Source: Rhodococcus sp. HNM0563 (GTDB lineage: Bacteria; Actinomycetota; Actinomycetes; Mycobacteriales; Mycobacteriaceae). Taken from it: a DNA stretch of 64,000 nucleotides. Numbering within the stretch: position 1 is the first letter of the stretch; each line of letters starts with the position of its first letter. Made by a program: the position numbers and the translations under genes. Positions 1 through 7,896 of the stretch are shown here, in pieces. The notes beneath the pieces were generated by a model, which was given only the letters and a program-made list of their open reading frames with translations, ran no database searches and had not been told where the DNA came from. The stretch is taken from NCBI RefSeq assembly GCF_012726195.1, contig NZ_JAASAF010000003.1, positions 372,001 through 436,000 of the forward strand. The letters run 5' to 3'.

Positions 1-181
1 CCAGGGCGAGACAGAGCAGGTCGCAGCACAGCACCGAGACTTTGTAGCGACGCTCCCATCGCGCGGGACGCACGATGCGGTCGGGCACGACGATTCCGGG
101 CGCAGCGAACGCACGAACCGGAGCAGTCGAGTTTCGTACTGGTGCGGCGACTGCGTCATACCCGCCGATACGCTTGTACAT
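1..181 (-). CDS. N-terminus of a probable exopolysaccharide polyprenyl glycosylphosphotransferase (partial)
   Basis: An open frame starts with ATG at 181 and runs without a stop off the left edge, so only about 60 codons are visible. An AGGGG Shine-Dalgarno lies about 9 nt upstream. The protein starts MYKRIGGY; near residues 42-59 it has a W-x-x-R-Y segment followed by a hydrophobic stretch ending DLLCLAL. That arrangement resembles the N-terminal region of WbaP/WcaJ-type priming enzymes, which load the first sugar phosphate onto a polyprenyl phosphate at the inner membrane; the catalytic C-terminal domain lies outside the window. The call is inferred from a short piece and from the polysaccharide cluster 6 kb away. 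It could be another membrane protein. Confidence 0.5.
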   Translation of the reverse strand, partial: MYKRIGGYDAVAAPVRNSTAPVRAFAAPGIVVPDRIVRPARWERRYKVSVLCCDLLCLAL

Positions 182-224
182 CAAGGTCACCCCTGTTCGG
201 AGCCGTCGGACCCCCGACACTCAA

Positions 225-253
225 ACCGTACCTTGAGACTGTTTTATCCGCAA
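225..253 (-). promoter_or_regulatory. Candidate promoter for the partial glycosylphosphotransferase gene
   Basis: Read on the minus strand, TTGCGG (248-253) and TACGGT (225-230) are separated by exactly 17 bases, fitting the loose actinobacterial TTGnnn-17-TAnnnT pattern. It sits in an AT-richer patch about 45 bases upstream of the ATG at 181. Seen by eye only. Confidence 0.35.
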
Positions 254-274
254 TAACAAACTATAGGTTCGTCG

Positions 275-2182
275 CTAGAGTGCGACGTCTCCGAGGAACA
301 TCCGGTGGGAATTGCCGCCGACGACGTTCCAGGGCAACGCGAGCGCACCGACCTCCAGCAGCCGCTGGATCTCCTCCGGCCCCTTCGGCATGCTCATCAG
401 AAAACCCTGCGCCCGAACACAACCCACGTCGAGAAGGTAGCTCACCGCACCCACGGATTCGACACCCTCGGCCACCACATCGAGCCCGAAGGACGCGGCC
501 AGCCCGACGATCGAATCGATGATGACTCTGTCGCCTTCGCTTCGATCGAGATTCTGCACGAACACCTTGTCGATCTTGAGGGTGTCGACAGGAAGAGACT
601 TGAGATGACCGAGAGAACTGTATCCGGTTCCGAAGTCGTCGATTGCGATCCGCACTCCCAATCGCTCGAGTTTCGAGAGCGTGGACCGTGTACGCCGCAG
701 GTCGCCGACAACCACATTCTCGGTGATCTCGAGGCACAATTCCGAGCCGAGGAGACCGTACTGCTCTAGAACCTGCTTCACATAGATGTCGAAATCCATG
801 GAAACCAACTGAACCGGCGACACATTGACACTCATGATCAGGTCGAGTTCTCGGAAATCACGCTTCCACTGCCCCAGCTGTGCGCATGCAGTATCGATCA
901 CCCAGGCACCGAGTTCACCTGCCAGATTGGTGGATTCGGCGACCTCGATGAACTCCAGCGGTTGCAGTTTTCCCAGCACCGGGTGGTTCCATCGCACCAG
1001 CGCTTCGAGCCCCAGTATCCTGCCGGTGCGCAGATCGACCTCGGGTTGGTATTCGAGCATCAGGTGGTCGTCGTCGATCGACGTGCGCAGGTTCATCTCG
1101 ATGATCGTTCGCCGCTCGCCCATATCGTTCATGTCTTCGGTGAATACGCCGACACTGTTCCCACCCTGCGCCTTCGCAGACATCATTGCCTGGTCGGCCC
1201 GGCTGAGCAGAGTGACCGCCAAGACCTCGCCGGGTTCGCCGAGCGCGACCCCCACACTCACACCGCGCCCGACCGTCTGGCCGTCCAAGGCGACGGACTC
1301 TCCGACATGTTGCAGCATCGCTTCTGCCCGACCGGTCACCTCGTCCAGTGTCGCGGGACCGTCGAGCACCACCACGAATTCATCGCCACCCAGCCGCGCG
1401 ACCATGTCGTCACGCCCGTTTCCATCCGACAAACGTTGAGCGATCCGGCACAGGTAGGTGTCGGCTGCGCGGTGACCAAGAAAATCGTTGAGTGCCTTCA
1501 GCCGATCGAGATCGAGGAACAGCACTCCGACAGGACCGGGCTTACCTGCGCACAATCGGTCGTCGAGATACTCGAACAGAGCGCGCCTGCTCGCAAGTCC
1601 CGTCAGCGCATCATGATAGGCCGCGTACCTCAGATCCTCCTCCGCACGAATCCGTGCCTGCACCTGGGTCAGCAATGCGGCGATCAATTTCAGCGTGATG
1701 ACCTCGTTGTCGTTCCAGGCCCGATCGCCTTCTTTGATCAGTCCCAACGCGCCGGTCGTGATCGGTCCGGAAACGAGGGGTACGGCCGCCACTGACACAT
1801 TCGGCATCCCCGACCCCTCGAAGACCCGGTGCTCGTATCCCTCCCAGCCGGGATCGGAGGCCGCCTGCGTGCGCGGGCGACTCAGCAACGGCTCCTTCAT
1901 CGTGGCGGAAGCCGCGAAGATCGGGTCCGCATTGTGGAAGTGGATCACCCCGAGCGGGTCGGGATCCGGGATTGCCGGCCTCTGCGGCCATTCGGCGACC
2001 AGACGCGTGGCACCGGCGTCATGGTCGTTGTACCGGAGGAACGCGGTGTCGACTCCGAAGTGTTCGACGAGTTCGCGGAGCACTTCCCGCGCCGCGACCA
2101 CCTGAGTGGCGGCATCGGCAGGCATCAGGTGCGCGGCGATGCGGGTGACCAGTGCATCCAGCGTATGTTCCGTACCGGGCAT
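275..2182 (-). CDS. GAF-GGDEF-EAL cyclic di-GMP synthase/phosphodiesterase
   Basis: 635 aa. Residues about 25-180 form a GAF-type sensor region, followed by a diguanylate cyclase domain with an intact GGDEF motif at residues 265-269 and a C-terminal phosphodiesterase domain with EAL at 393-395. The later EAL catalytic landmarks (ITEN, DDFGTG, AEGVES) are also present, so both synthesis and breakdown of c-di-GMP look possible. The RxxD inhibitory site before GGDEF is not conserved (G-R-D-D). AAGGAGG precedes the ATG by 7 nt. The architecture and the upstream ThiF/nitroreductase neighbour match Rv1354c of M. tuberculosis and the bifunctional mycobacterial c-di-GMP enzyme. It is last in a co-directional run from 6122, 12 nt after the previous gene, and lies between polysaccharide genes, so a role in controlling surface polysaccharide is a reasonable inference. 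Confidence 0.92.
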   Translation of the reverse strand: MPGTEHTLDALVTRIAAHLMPADAATQVVAAREVLRELVEHFGVDTAFLRYNDHDAGATRLVAEWPQRPAIPDPDPLGVIHFHNADPIFAASATMKEPLLSRPRTQAASDPGWEGYEHRVFEGSGMPNVSVAAVPLVSGPITTGALGLIKEGDRAWNDNEVITLKLIAALLTQVQARIRAEEDLRYAAYHDALTGLASRRALFEYLDDRLCAGKPGPVGVLFLDLDRLKALNDFLGHRAADTYLCRIAQRLSDGNGRDDMVARLGGDEFVVVLDGPATLDEVTGRAEAMLQHVGESVALDGQTVGRGVSVGVALGEPGEVLAVTLLSRADQAMMSAKAQGGNSVGVFTEDMNDMGERRTIIEMNLRTSIDDDHLMLEYQPEVDLRTGRILGLEALVRWNHPVLGKLQPLEFIEVAESTNLAGELGAWVIDTACAQLGQWKRDFRELDLIMSVNVSPVQLVSMDFDIYVKQVLEQYGLLGSELCLEITENVVVGDLRRTRSTLSKLERLGVRIAIDDFGTGYSSLGHLKSLPVDTLKIDKVFVQNLDRSEGDRVIIDSIVGLAASFGLDVVAEGVESVGAVSYLLDVGCVRAQGFLMSMPKGPEEIQRLLEVGALALPWNVVGGNSHRMFLGDVAL

Positions 2183-2194
2183 CGCTGTCCTCCT

Positions 2195-4372
2195 TCAGCT
2201 CTGTCCACTCCGGTGCCTGTACCGGACTCGGTCCGGACGACGGCGGCTGCGTTCTGCGGCGTGCCGAGTCCTCCCGACCCGCAGGACGAGCGCAATTCGG
2301 TCGTCGTCCGCCACTCCCAGCGACACGCTGAGCTTTTCGCGCATCGCATCGAGGGCACTGGCGTGCCTGCGCGACAGCCGCTCCAGGTCGGCGAACGTGT
2401 CGGCGTACAGGAAGACCGGTGAGACCGGCTGGACCGCAAGCCCGAGGGCCTGCGCACGCACCCACACGCTTTCGACCACGGTGCCTGCACGGACGTAGTC
2501 GCGTGCAGCGCCTCCTTCGGTCACGATCGTCACCAGGGCGGCGCTTCCTCGTACGCGGTCTCTCGTGATGCGTCCGAGCCCGCCGCCGAGCCCCCAGTGG
2601 TCGAGTTGGTCGAGCACGTCGTCGCGCAGGACGACGTCGAGCATCGCGCTCTCCGCTGCGTCGAGTCCGAGTGAGTTCACCTCGATACCACTGTCGGCGT
2701 TCTTGCTTCCGGGCCGGCGCAACTCCCCCACCATGTCTCGCCTGAGTTCTCCGGTCAGGTAGCGGATCCGGTCCGACTCGGCCAGAATCTCGGCGCTCTC
2801 GTCGAGCGCTGCCGGATCGGTCACGACTCGGATCCGACCGCCTTCCGAGTCCGCCGCCGCATGCAACGCCGCGATCTCCCCGGCCGCGAGATCGCGGTCA
2901 TCGCTGGGATGCCGGTTCGTCTCACGCGCGAGCATCGGGCCGTACAGCTCCGAGAGGTAGGGATCGGCACCGTCGCCGAATTCCAGCATCGCGACGGGAC
3001 GAGTCGTATCGATTCTGTCAGCAGGAAGCAGTCTCACCGGACCGAGGATTCCGTGAGCCGCTGCGGCTACTTTCGCGTTGAACAGAGCTGCCCCGACAGC
3101 GACGCAGCTCCCCCGATGATGCAAGTCCATCAGTACCGGAGGAGGCTCCGGCGCTATCGAGAAGAAGAGCCGGCGCTGCTCGACGGTGATCGACCAAGGC
3201 TGGCTGTTGCCCCCGGACGGCGCCCGAACCGCTGCGCGCAGCACCGCATCGAGCGGCCCCTTCGACACCGGCTCGTCGGTCGGTTGTGCCGATGGCTCGG
3301 CTACTTTCGCCTCCGGCGATTCCAACTGCCTGAGAGATTCGTCGAGGTCGATCCGCCCGCGCCCAGAATCCACGTTGTACCCGAGCACAATTCGTCGGAT
3401 CACCTCAGTGACCGTCGCGCCGCCGAGTGCCACGTCGCTTGCCAGTTGCGGCCAGGCTTCGAGCGTCTCGTCGATCTCCAGCATGGATGCGGCCAATCGC
3501 GTCGACAGTTCGCCGGCACCGAGGATTCGCAGTACGTGCGGCACCTTGTCTCGGCTGGACAACCCCGTAAGAGCCTCGATATCGACGTCACCGAGCAACC
3601 CGTGGAACGGTCGGCGCTCCGGCTCGAGGTCGAACCTCTCGACATCGACCAGACCCCGGTCGCTGGTATGCATCACGACAGGCATCCGCCTTCGCGCCGC
3701 TTCCACCCTCGAGAGCAACTTCACATCCAGCGAATCGCATTCGTCCACCAAGACGTCGAGACCGTCGAGGAAATCGCCCACGGTGTCGGGCGTGACCCCA
3801 CCCGACCACACCTTGACGGGCAGGTAGGGATCAACCTCGGCGATACGACGCGCGGCGATCACCGCCTTGTTGAGTCCCAGATCGAGCAAGGTGGCAGGCA
3901 CCCGGTTCAGGTTCGACAACTCCAAACCGTCGAAATCGGCCAGCCGGATCTCACCGCAGACCCCCTCGAGGGCGAGAGTGTGCGCCACGGCATGGCCGAC
4001 GCTGAGACCGACGACCCCGACGGTCGCAGACTGCAGCCGCTCCTGTTCTGCAGTGGTGATCTTGTTTCGGTTGCGATCGAGACGCAGCCGCCTGAACGAC
4101 GCCGGTCCGAGCACCCGTACCGCGGTACGCCGCCACGGGTAGTACACCCACCGTGGTGCCTCCTCGGGGGCGGCGAGGCCACCGAGACGACGCAGTCCGT
4201 CGCGCTGCTGCGTCAACCGATCGACCAGTGCGACGCCCAGTTCGTCGCGCAATCGCTCGAGTTCGACCGTATGGTTCGAATGTTCCTCGGACAAGAGCAC
4301 CGCGGTGTGCACCTCGTCCTCGCCGCGCTCTGCGTCTGCGACCCTCCCGCCGGGAAGGGACCCCGGGCTCAT
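2195..4372 (-). CDS. Rv1355c-family protein: ThiF/E1-like domain fused to a nitroreductase domain
   Basis: 725 aa from the ATG at 4372, chosen because it overlaps the upstream stop as ATGA; the frame stays open further upstream but that extension has shadow composition. Residues about 115-400 form an E1/MoeB/ThiF-like Rossmann domain: a G-rich loop near 119-126 and a D-F-D...SNLNR motif near 150-162 that binds ATP and the substrate C-terminus in this family. Residues about 415-725 resemble an FMN nitroreductase, including an APSGGNSQPW motif. The M. tuberculosis homologue is called MoeY, but I see no E1-type catalytic cysteine I can assign, and no molybdopterin genes are nearby. The substrate is unknown. 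The next gene encodes an N-acyltransferase-like protein, so adenylation of a small acceptor or peptide is conceivable (inference). Confidence 0.8.
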   Translation of the reverse strand: MSPGSLPGGRVADAERGEDEVHTAVLLSEEHSNHTVELERLRDELGVALVDRLTQQRDGLRRLGGLAAPEEAPRWVYYPWRRTAVRVLGPASFRRLRLDRNRNKITTAEQERLQSATVGVVGLSVGHAVAHTLALEGVCGEIRLADFDGLELSNLNRVPATLLDLGLNKAVIAARRIAEVDPYLPVKVWSGGVTPDTVGDFLDGLDVLVDECDSLDVKLLSRVEAARRRMPVVMHTSDRGLVDVERFDLEPERRPFHGLLGDVDIEALTGLSSRDKVPHVLRILGAGELSTRLAASMLEIDETLEAWPQLASDVALGGATVTEVIRRIVLGYNVDSGRGRIDLDESLRQLESPEAKVAEPSAQPTDEPVSKGPLDAVLRAAVRAPSGGNSQPWSITVEQRRLFFSIAPEPPPVLMDLHHRGSCVAVGAALFNAKVAAAAHGILGPVRLLPADRIDTTRPVAMLEFGDGADPYLSELYGPMLARETNRHPSDDRDLAAGEIAALHAAADSEGGRIRVVTDPAALDESAEILAESDRIRYLTGELRRDMVGELRRPGSKNADSGIEVNSLGLDAAESAMLDVVLRDDVLDQLDHWGLGGGLGRITRDRVRGSAALVTIVTEGGAARDYVRAGTVVESVWVRAQALGLAVQPVSPVFLYADTFADLERLSRRHASALDAMREKLSVSLGVADDDRIALVLRVGRTRHAAERSRRRPDRVRYRHRSGQS

Positions 4373-5208
4373 CCGACCTCCGATGTCAGGAGCTTCTCGA
4401 GCTCGCGAGTCCGCTCGCATGATCTGCTCTCCAGGACGTCCCAGAGCAGCAGACGCGTCCGGTACCGCGAATCCGGATATGGGCACGGCGGAACGCTCTC
4501 GACGATACGAGCACCGGATTGCGTCCACATCTCCAAGGCGTTGTGGGCCGCTGTGCCCACGAGATATCTGGCGCCGAGGAGCTCCATGCAATAGGTCGTG
4601 GTTCGCGCGACCGAGGTGCTCAGTTGTCGTCGTCTCGGAATTCCGGCAGCTACCCACCCCATCTTGGATTCGACCAGCCCGTGGGCCAGACATTCGCCGA
4701 GTACCCGGCGGAGCACGGCCCGGTGCACCGGATCGGTCCACTCGACCATCGGATGCGCGTCGTCGACACTTCGATACGGCCCCAGCGCCCGAGACCCTCC
4801 CACCACCGCGCCCTCCGCATCGAGGGCTGCGAAGAAGTAGGTCGTCGAGACTCCATCGATGATCTTGTCGTATTCCACAGCCGTTTCGACACCGTACTTC
4901 CGGTACGCGGTGAGCGCGCCGGCAACGAATTCCGTCCACAGGGCCGGTTCCGCAGCCGGGGATGCTGCGACGAAACGGTATCCGGACTTCTCGTCATGGA
5001 ATTCGAGTGTTCGCCCCACGAACAGCGGAGACGGATCTTCGGCTCTGCGGTCCACATCGGCCTCCGTTGGGCGGCCGTGCTTCGCATCGGACAACCACAC
5101 ATCGGACGCCCGCACGTCGACGACCTCGACGAACCGCCGTTCGCGCCCGCCCACGACCGGTGGCATGGTTACACCGATATGGTCACCCATTCCGGCACCA
5201 CTCGTCAC
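4369..5208 (-). CDS. GNAT-fold protein resembling N-acyl amino acid / acyl-homoserine-lactone synthases
   Basis: 279 aa from a GTG at 5208; in-frame ATGs at 5190 and 5166 are alternatives and none has a strong Shine-Dalgarno. The core (about residues 60-230) has features of FeeM/LuxI-like GNAT enzymes: an 'FR/FH-E-KSGYRFV' strand, an 'ALDAEGAVVGGSRALGPYRS' acceptor-strand region, and a C-terminal 'ARYLVGTA.HNALEMW' helix. Such enzymes move an acyl group from acyl-ACP or acyl-CoA to an amino acid or related amine. Its stop overlaps the start of the ThiF/nitroreductase gene, so the two are translationally coupled, an order I recall from mycobacteria (Rv1356c-Rv1355c). The reaction is not known; the family placement is by eye. 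Confidence 0.55.
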   Translation of the reverse strand: MTSGAGMGDHIGVTMPPVVGGRERRFVEVVDVRASDVWLSDAKHGRPTEADVDRRAEDPSPLFVGRTLEFHDEKSGYRFVAASPAAEPALWTEFVAGALTAYRKYGVETAVEYDKIIDGVSTTYFFAALDAEGAVVGGSRALGPYRSVDDAHPMVEWTDPVHRAVLRRVLGECLAHGLVESKMGWVAAGIPRRRQLSTSVARTTTYCMELLGARYLVGTAAHNALEMWTQSGARIVESVPPCPYPDSRYRTRLLLWDVLESRSCERTRELEKLLTSEVG

Positions 5209-5235
5209 CGTTACCGGAATTCTGAGGCCGATTGA

Positions 5236-5661
5236 TCATCTCAGGGACACATACAAGTCGGCTTCACCGCGCTCCGGAAGAACGAGAATCTCCTCCGTGA
5301 ATGCTCGCGTGATCTCACCCCTCTTGTCAGCAGCCTCGACCTGATCCCACAGATCCTCGCATCGATCGGATGATCCACCCTCGGGCACGAACCGCGCAGC
5401 GTACGTTTCGGAGACCCTGACCAGCGAATCTCCGATCGTCAGCTCGTCGATGTTGTCGCAGCGATATCCGGCGACGGCAGACCATCCCGCTTCGGGATGT
5501 CTGACGTAGACCACCGTGATGTCCCCGACACCGCGCTCGCGGAGCCGCTCCAGAGTGAAGTTCATCAGGTCTGCAGCAGGGCCGAGAACCCCGGGCGCGG
5601 CACCCGGCACCACGAGCCCGCCCACCTGATACGGACCGACTTTGACAATGGTGAATGTCAT
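5236..5661 (-). CDS. GyrI-like small-molecule-binding protein
   Basis: 141 aa starting MTFTIVKVGPYQVGGLVVPG, the opening beta-strand pattern of stand-alone GyrI-like/effector-binding domains (the ligand domain of AraC- and MerR-type regulators). The C-terminal part has the usual 'LWDQVEAADKRGEI...F.EEILV...AD.YVSLR' pattern with acidic residues lining the pocket. No DNA-binding domain is present, so it is not a transcription factor on its own. The start overlaps the stop of the upstream paralogue as ATGA. The ligand is unknown. Confidence 0.7.
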   Translation of the reverse strand: MTFTIVKVGPYQVGGLVVPGAAPGVLGPAADLMNFTLERLRERGVGDITVVYVRHPEAGWSAVAGYRCDNIDELTIGDSLVRVSETYAARFVPEGGSSDRCEDLWDQVEAADKRGEITRAFTEEILVLPERGEADLYVSLR

Positions 5662-6122
5662 TGTAGGTCACCGCACTTCGTAGAGCGCACGGCAATGTAC
5701 AGGTCGACTCCGAAGGCATGCGGATAGTATTCGAAGTCCCCGGTGAAGGTCCGCTCGATCTCGCCGCGACGCTCCGCTGCCCAGATCTCCTCCCACAAGC
5801 GGGTGAAGATCTCGGCGAAATCGTCGCCCGTTACCGAGAATTTGGCGTACGTACCTGCCGGTAGGCGGGAGACCATGTATCCGGTGGGCACATCGTCGAG
5901 CGACTCGCAGCAGTACCCGACCGTCTGTATGTAGTAGGAACCGACCTCCTCGGCATGATCGGTGTATGTCGACGCGAGCGGACCTGCGGTCTCTCCGTTC
6001 AGGACTGCGAACCACGCTTTCTCCAGATGCGGGTCGCGCACCTTGCCGAGCGCCCGGCGTGGACTCCTCACGGGCAGGCCTGCGACAAGGGTTTCTTTAC
6101 GATCGATCAATCGGAACGGCAT
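5658..6122 (-). CDS. GyrI-like small-molecule-binding protein, tandem paralogue
   Basis: 154 aa. The frame extends upstream to 6212, but the ATG at 6122 (MPFRLIDRKE) has a textbook GGAGGT seven bases ahead and matches the expected domain start. It shares with its downstream neighbour the layout of strand 1, the central 'GYCCESLDDVPTGYMVSRLPAGTYAKFSV' / 'GYRCDNIDELTIGDSLVRVSETYAARFV' block and the 'LWEEIWAAERRGEIERTF' / 'LWDQVEAADKRGEITRAF' helix, so the pair looks like a tandem duplication. It is the first gene of the run down to 275, behind a good promoter (6200-6228). Ligand unknown. Confidence 0.7.
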   Translation of the reverse strand: MPFRLIDRKETLVAGLPVRSPRRALGKVRDPHLEKAWFAVLNGETAGPLASTYTDHAEEVGSYYIQTVGYCCESLDDVPTGYMVSRLPAGTYAKFSVTGDDFAEIFTRLWEEIWAAERRGEIERTFTGDFEYYPHAFGVDLYIAVRSTKCGDLQ

Positions 6123-6199
6123 CGGGTGTACCTCCATGCAGCACGAGCTTCCCCTACGCGCGCTGCCCGACCCCTCGCACGCAGTACCGGGACGATTCG

Positions 6200-6228
6200 A
6201 GATTAGGTCCAAAGTCGCCCGGTTTCAA
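6200..6228 (-). promoter_or_regulatory. Strong candidate sigma70-type promoter for the 6122-to-275 gene run
   Basis: On the minus strand TTGAAA (6223-6228) and TAATCT (6200-6205) are separated by exactly 17 bases, close to the bacterial consensus and unusually good for this GC-rich DNA. It would start transcription about 70 bases upstream of the ATG at 6122. The surrounding 6210-6300 patch is AT-rich. Confidence 0.6.
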
Positions 6229-6319
6229 ACGTTCCTGAAAATCAACCTGAAGTATGTTTCCAGTCGGCTATTGAGTTTATGAGTTTTTTACTATCGGATG
6301 CGGACCGAGAACGCGGGAT

Positions 6320-7675
6320 CTAGCCCGCAGTGCCGCCCCATGAGTCCGCCGCCGTGAACCATCTGACCTCGTAAGCCGACCACTCGAACTGCCTGCCGTC
6401 GACGGAAGCACTGGTCGTCGTGTCCCTGGTATTGACGATCACGCGAGCGAGGTCGGTCTCGAGCGCGAGCAATCCGTCCGCCAACCGCACCGTCCGCCGA
6501 TCGACAGTCGATGGAAACCAACGAGCGAAGCGCTGGAGGACATCGAGGAACGGGAGCGGCCGACCTCCGTCGGCGTTCCAGGTGTCCGTCCAGAGGCAAG
6601 TCGCACACTCCGCCCCATCAGGTCGGGGGTTCCAGTAGAGGACCGTGTCTGCGCCGCTCCCTGCGAGCTCGATCATCGCGGCGACGCGCAGAGCAACCTG
6701 ACGCTCCCATGACCAGCCGGGCCCCGGTGGCTCGACATACCACTCGGCCCACCAGATGGGCAGACCGACCTGCTCGCGGAGCCACTCATTGACCGCCGCG
6801 AACTTCTGCACTGCCGTGAACTCGTCCGGCGCACCCTGAGCCGTGGTTGCGTGGGCATCGACGACAACGAAGTCGGCGCCCTTCCGATGCATGTTCCAGA
6901 AGATGAATGCATCCAGGTACCGTTGGTCCACTGCTCCCCACGGACCCTCCAGCTGCGGCGAAGTACCGAGCGCACCCACCGGCTTACTCGCGAATTCGAG
7001 GTAAGGCCCGCCGACCTGGTTCGCCGGATCCACTGCCTTCACTGCGTCGTACACCGCGTTGTACAAGGTGGTGTATCCCTGCGCGTCCCAGCGATCGATC
7101 TCGTCGTCGAAGAATCCTTTGAACTCGTTCCACACGAGAAAGTGGCGGACCTGAGGATAACGCCGTGCCACTTCGGCACTCAGTGCGGCGAAATCAGCGA
7201 AGTGTTCGGGACTCGGAGCCACCTCGAGGCGGTCCCAATCGGTCTCCCCTGGTTCGCCACCTTTCATCCAGTCCGGAGCGCAGCACAGCACTATCACCGG
7301 AGTGCCATCGCTATGGAGAATGAATTCCATTCGACGGTCGAGACTTTCGAAGTCGTACTGGCCGGGTGACGGCTCCGGGTTGTCCACTCCCCACCCCATG
7401 ATGGCCTGCGCCTGCACCATCGGCACCGACCCGACGGCCCTTTCTGCAGCAGCAATCGCCACGGGGTTACCGGTGTCGGCGCTGAATTGCGTATGGGTGA
7501 AACCCCAGCCTGGGGTCCGGATGCTCTCGACTCCAGTCGACGGAGGAATCCCGGGGGATCCCAGGTGCACAGCGAAAAGCACTGCCACCACGGCCGTCGC
7601 GAACGGCAACCTGACCGTGCCCCACCGCCGAATCGCTCTTCGTACGGCCGGTCCCGTCCGGATGCGATGCGTCAT
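6320..7675 (-). CDS. Membrane-anchored GH39-like glycoside hydrolase
   Basis: 451 aa. An N-terminal basic segment and a hydrophobic helix (about residues 20-38, 'LPFATAVVAVLFAVHLG') look like a signal anchor, putting the enzyme outside the membrane. The rest resembles clan-A (beta/alpha)8 glycosidases such as GH39 beta-xylosidases: 'RHFLVWNEFKGFF' carries the N-E acid/base motif and 'LPIWWAEWYVE' is a plausible nucleophile region (E after W-W-A). It is the last gene of the polysaccharide run and starts 18 bases after the small membrane protein. Homologues often sit in actinobacterial exopolysaccharide clusters; trimming or release of the polymer is the likely job. Family assignment is by motif only. 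Confidence 0.7.
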   Translation of the reverse strand: MTHRIRTGPAVRRAIRRWGTVRLPFATAVVAVLFAVHLGSPGIPPSTGVESIRTPGWGFTHTQFSADTGNPVAIAAAERAVGSVPMVQAQAIMGWGVDNPEPSPGQYDFESLDRRMEFILHSDGTPVIVLCCAPDWMKGGEPGETDWDRLEVAPSPEHFADFAALSAEVARRYPQVRHFLVWNEFKGFFDDEIDRWDAQGYTTLYNAVYDAVKAVDPANQVGGPYLEFASKPVGALGTSPQLEGPWGAVDQRYLDAFIFWNMHRKGADFVVVDAHATTAQGAPDEFTAVQKFAAVNEWLREQVGLPIWWAEWYVEPPGPGWSWERQVALRVAAMIELAGSGADTVLYWNPRPDGAECATCLWTDTWNADGGRPLPFLDVLQRFARWFPSTVDRRTVRLADGLLALETDLARVIVNTRDTTTSASVDGRQFEWSAYEVRWFTAADSWGGTAG

Positions 7676-7693
7676 GGCCCCGAGACCTCGGTG

Positions 7694-7855
7694 TCAGGCA
7701 TGCGTCGATCCGTGCTCGGACGGCGCGTGTTCCCCTTGCGGAATGCGCGCTCGGAGGCCGAGAAACAGCACAACATCGACCACCACGAGCAGGAGAAACA
7801 CGGCCGCGAACACTACGACAAGTATCACTAGTGCGTTGATCACCATCTCTGTCAT
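7694..7855 (-). CDS. Single-pass small membrane protein in the polysaccharide operon
   Basis: 53 aa. It starts MTEMVINALV and has an almost uninterrupted hydrophobic stretch (residues 5-33, rich in V, L and F), then a short hydrophilic tail with several histidines. An AAAGGGA stands about 11 bases before the ATG. It lies in the 180-base gap between the acyltransferase and glycosidase genes, is co-directional with both, and uses the same GC-rich third positions, which supports real coding. No family recognised. It could stabilise a membrane complex or anchor the export machinery (inference). Confidence 0.6.
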   Translation of the reverse strand: MTEMVINALVILVVVFAAVFLLLVVVDVVLFLGLRARIPQGEHAPSEHGSTHA

Positions 7856-7896
7856 GCTGATCAGATCCCTTTCCCATCGTCGTATTCAGTGCCCGG

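Noticed and set aside
2861-4594. 577-codon open frame on the plus strand opposite the ThiF/nitroreductase gene
   Set aside because: Antisense shadow of a GC-rich gene; Arg/His/Pro-rich composition, no motif, no ribosome site.
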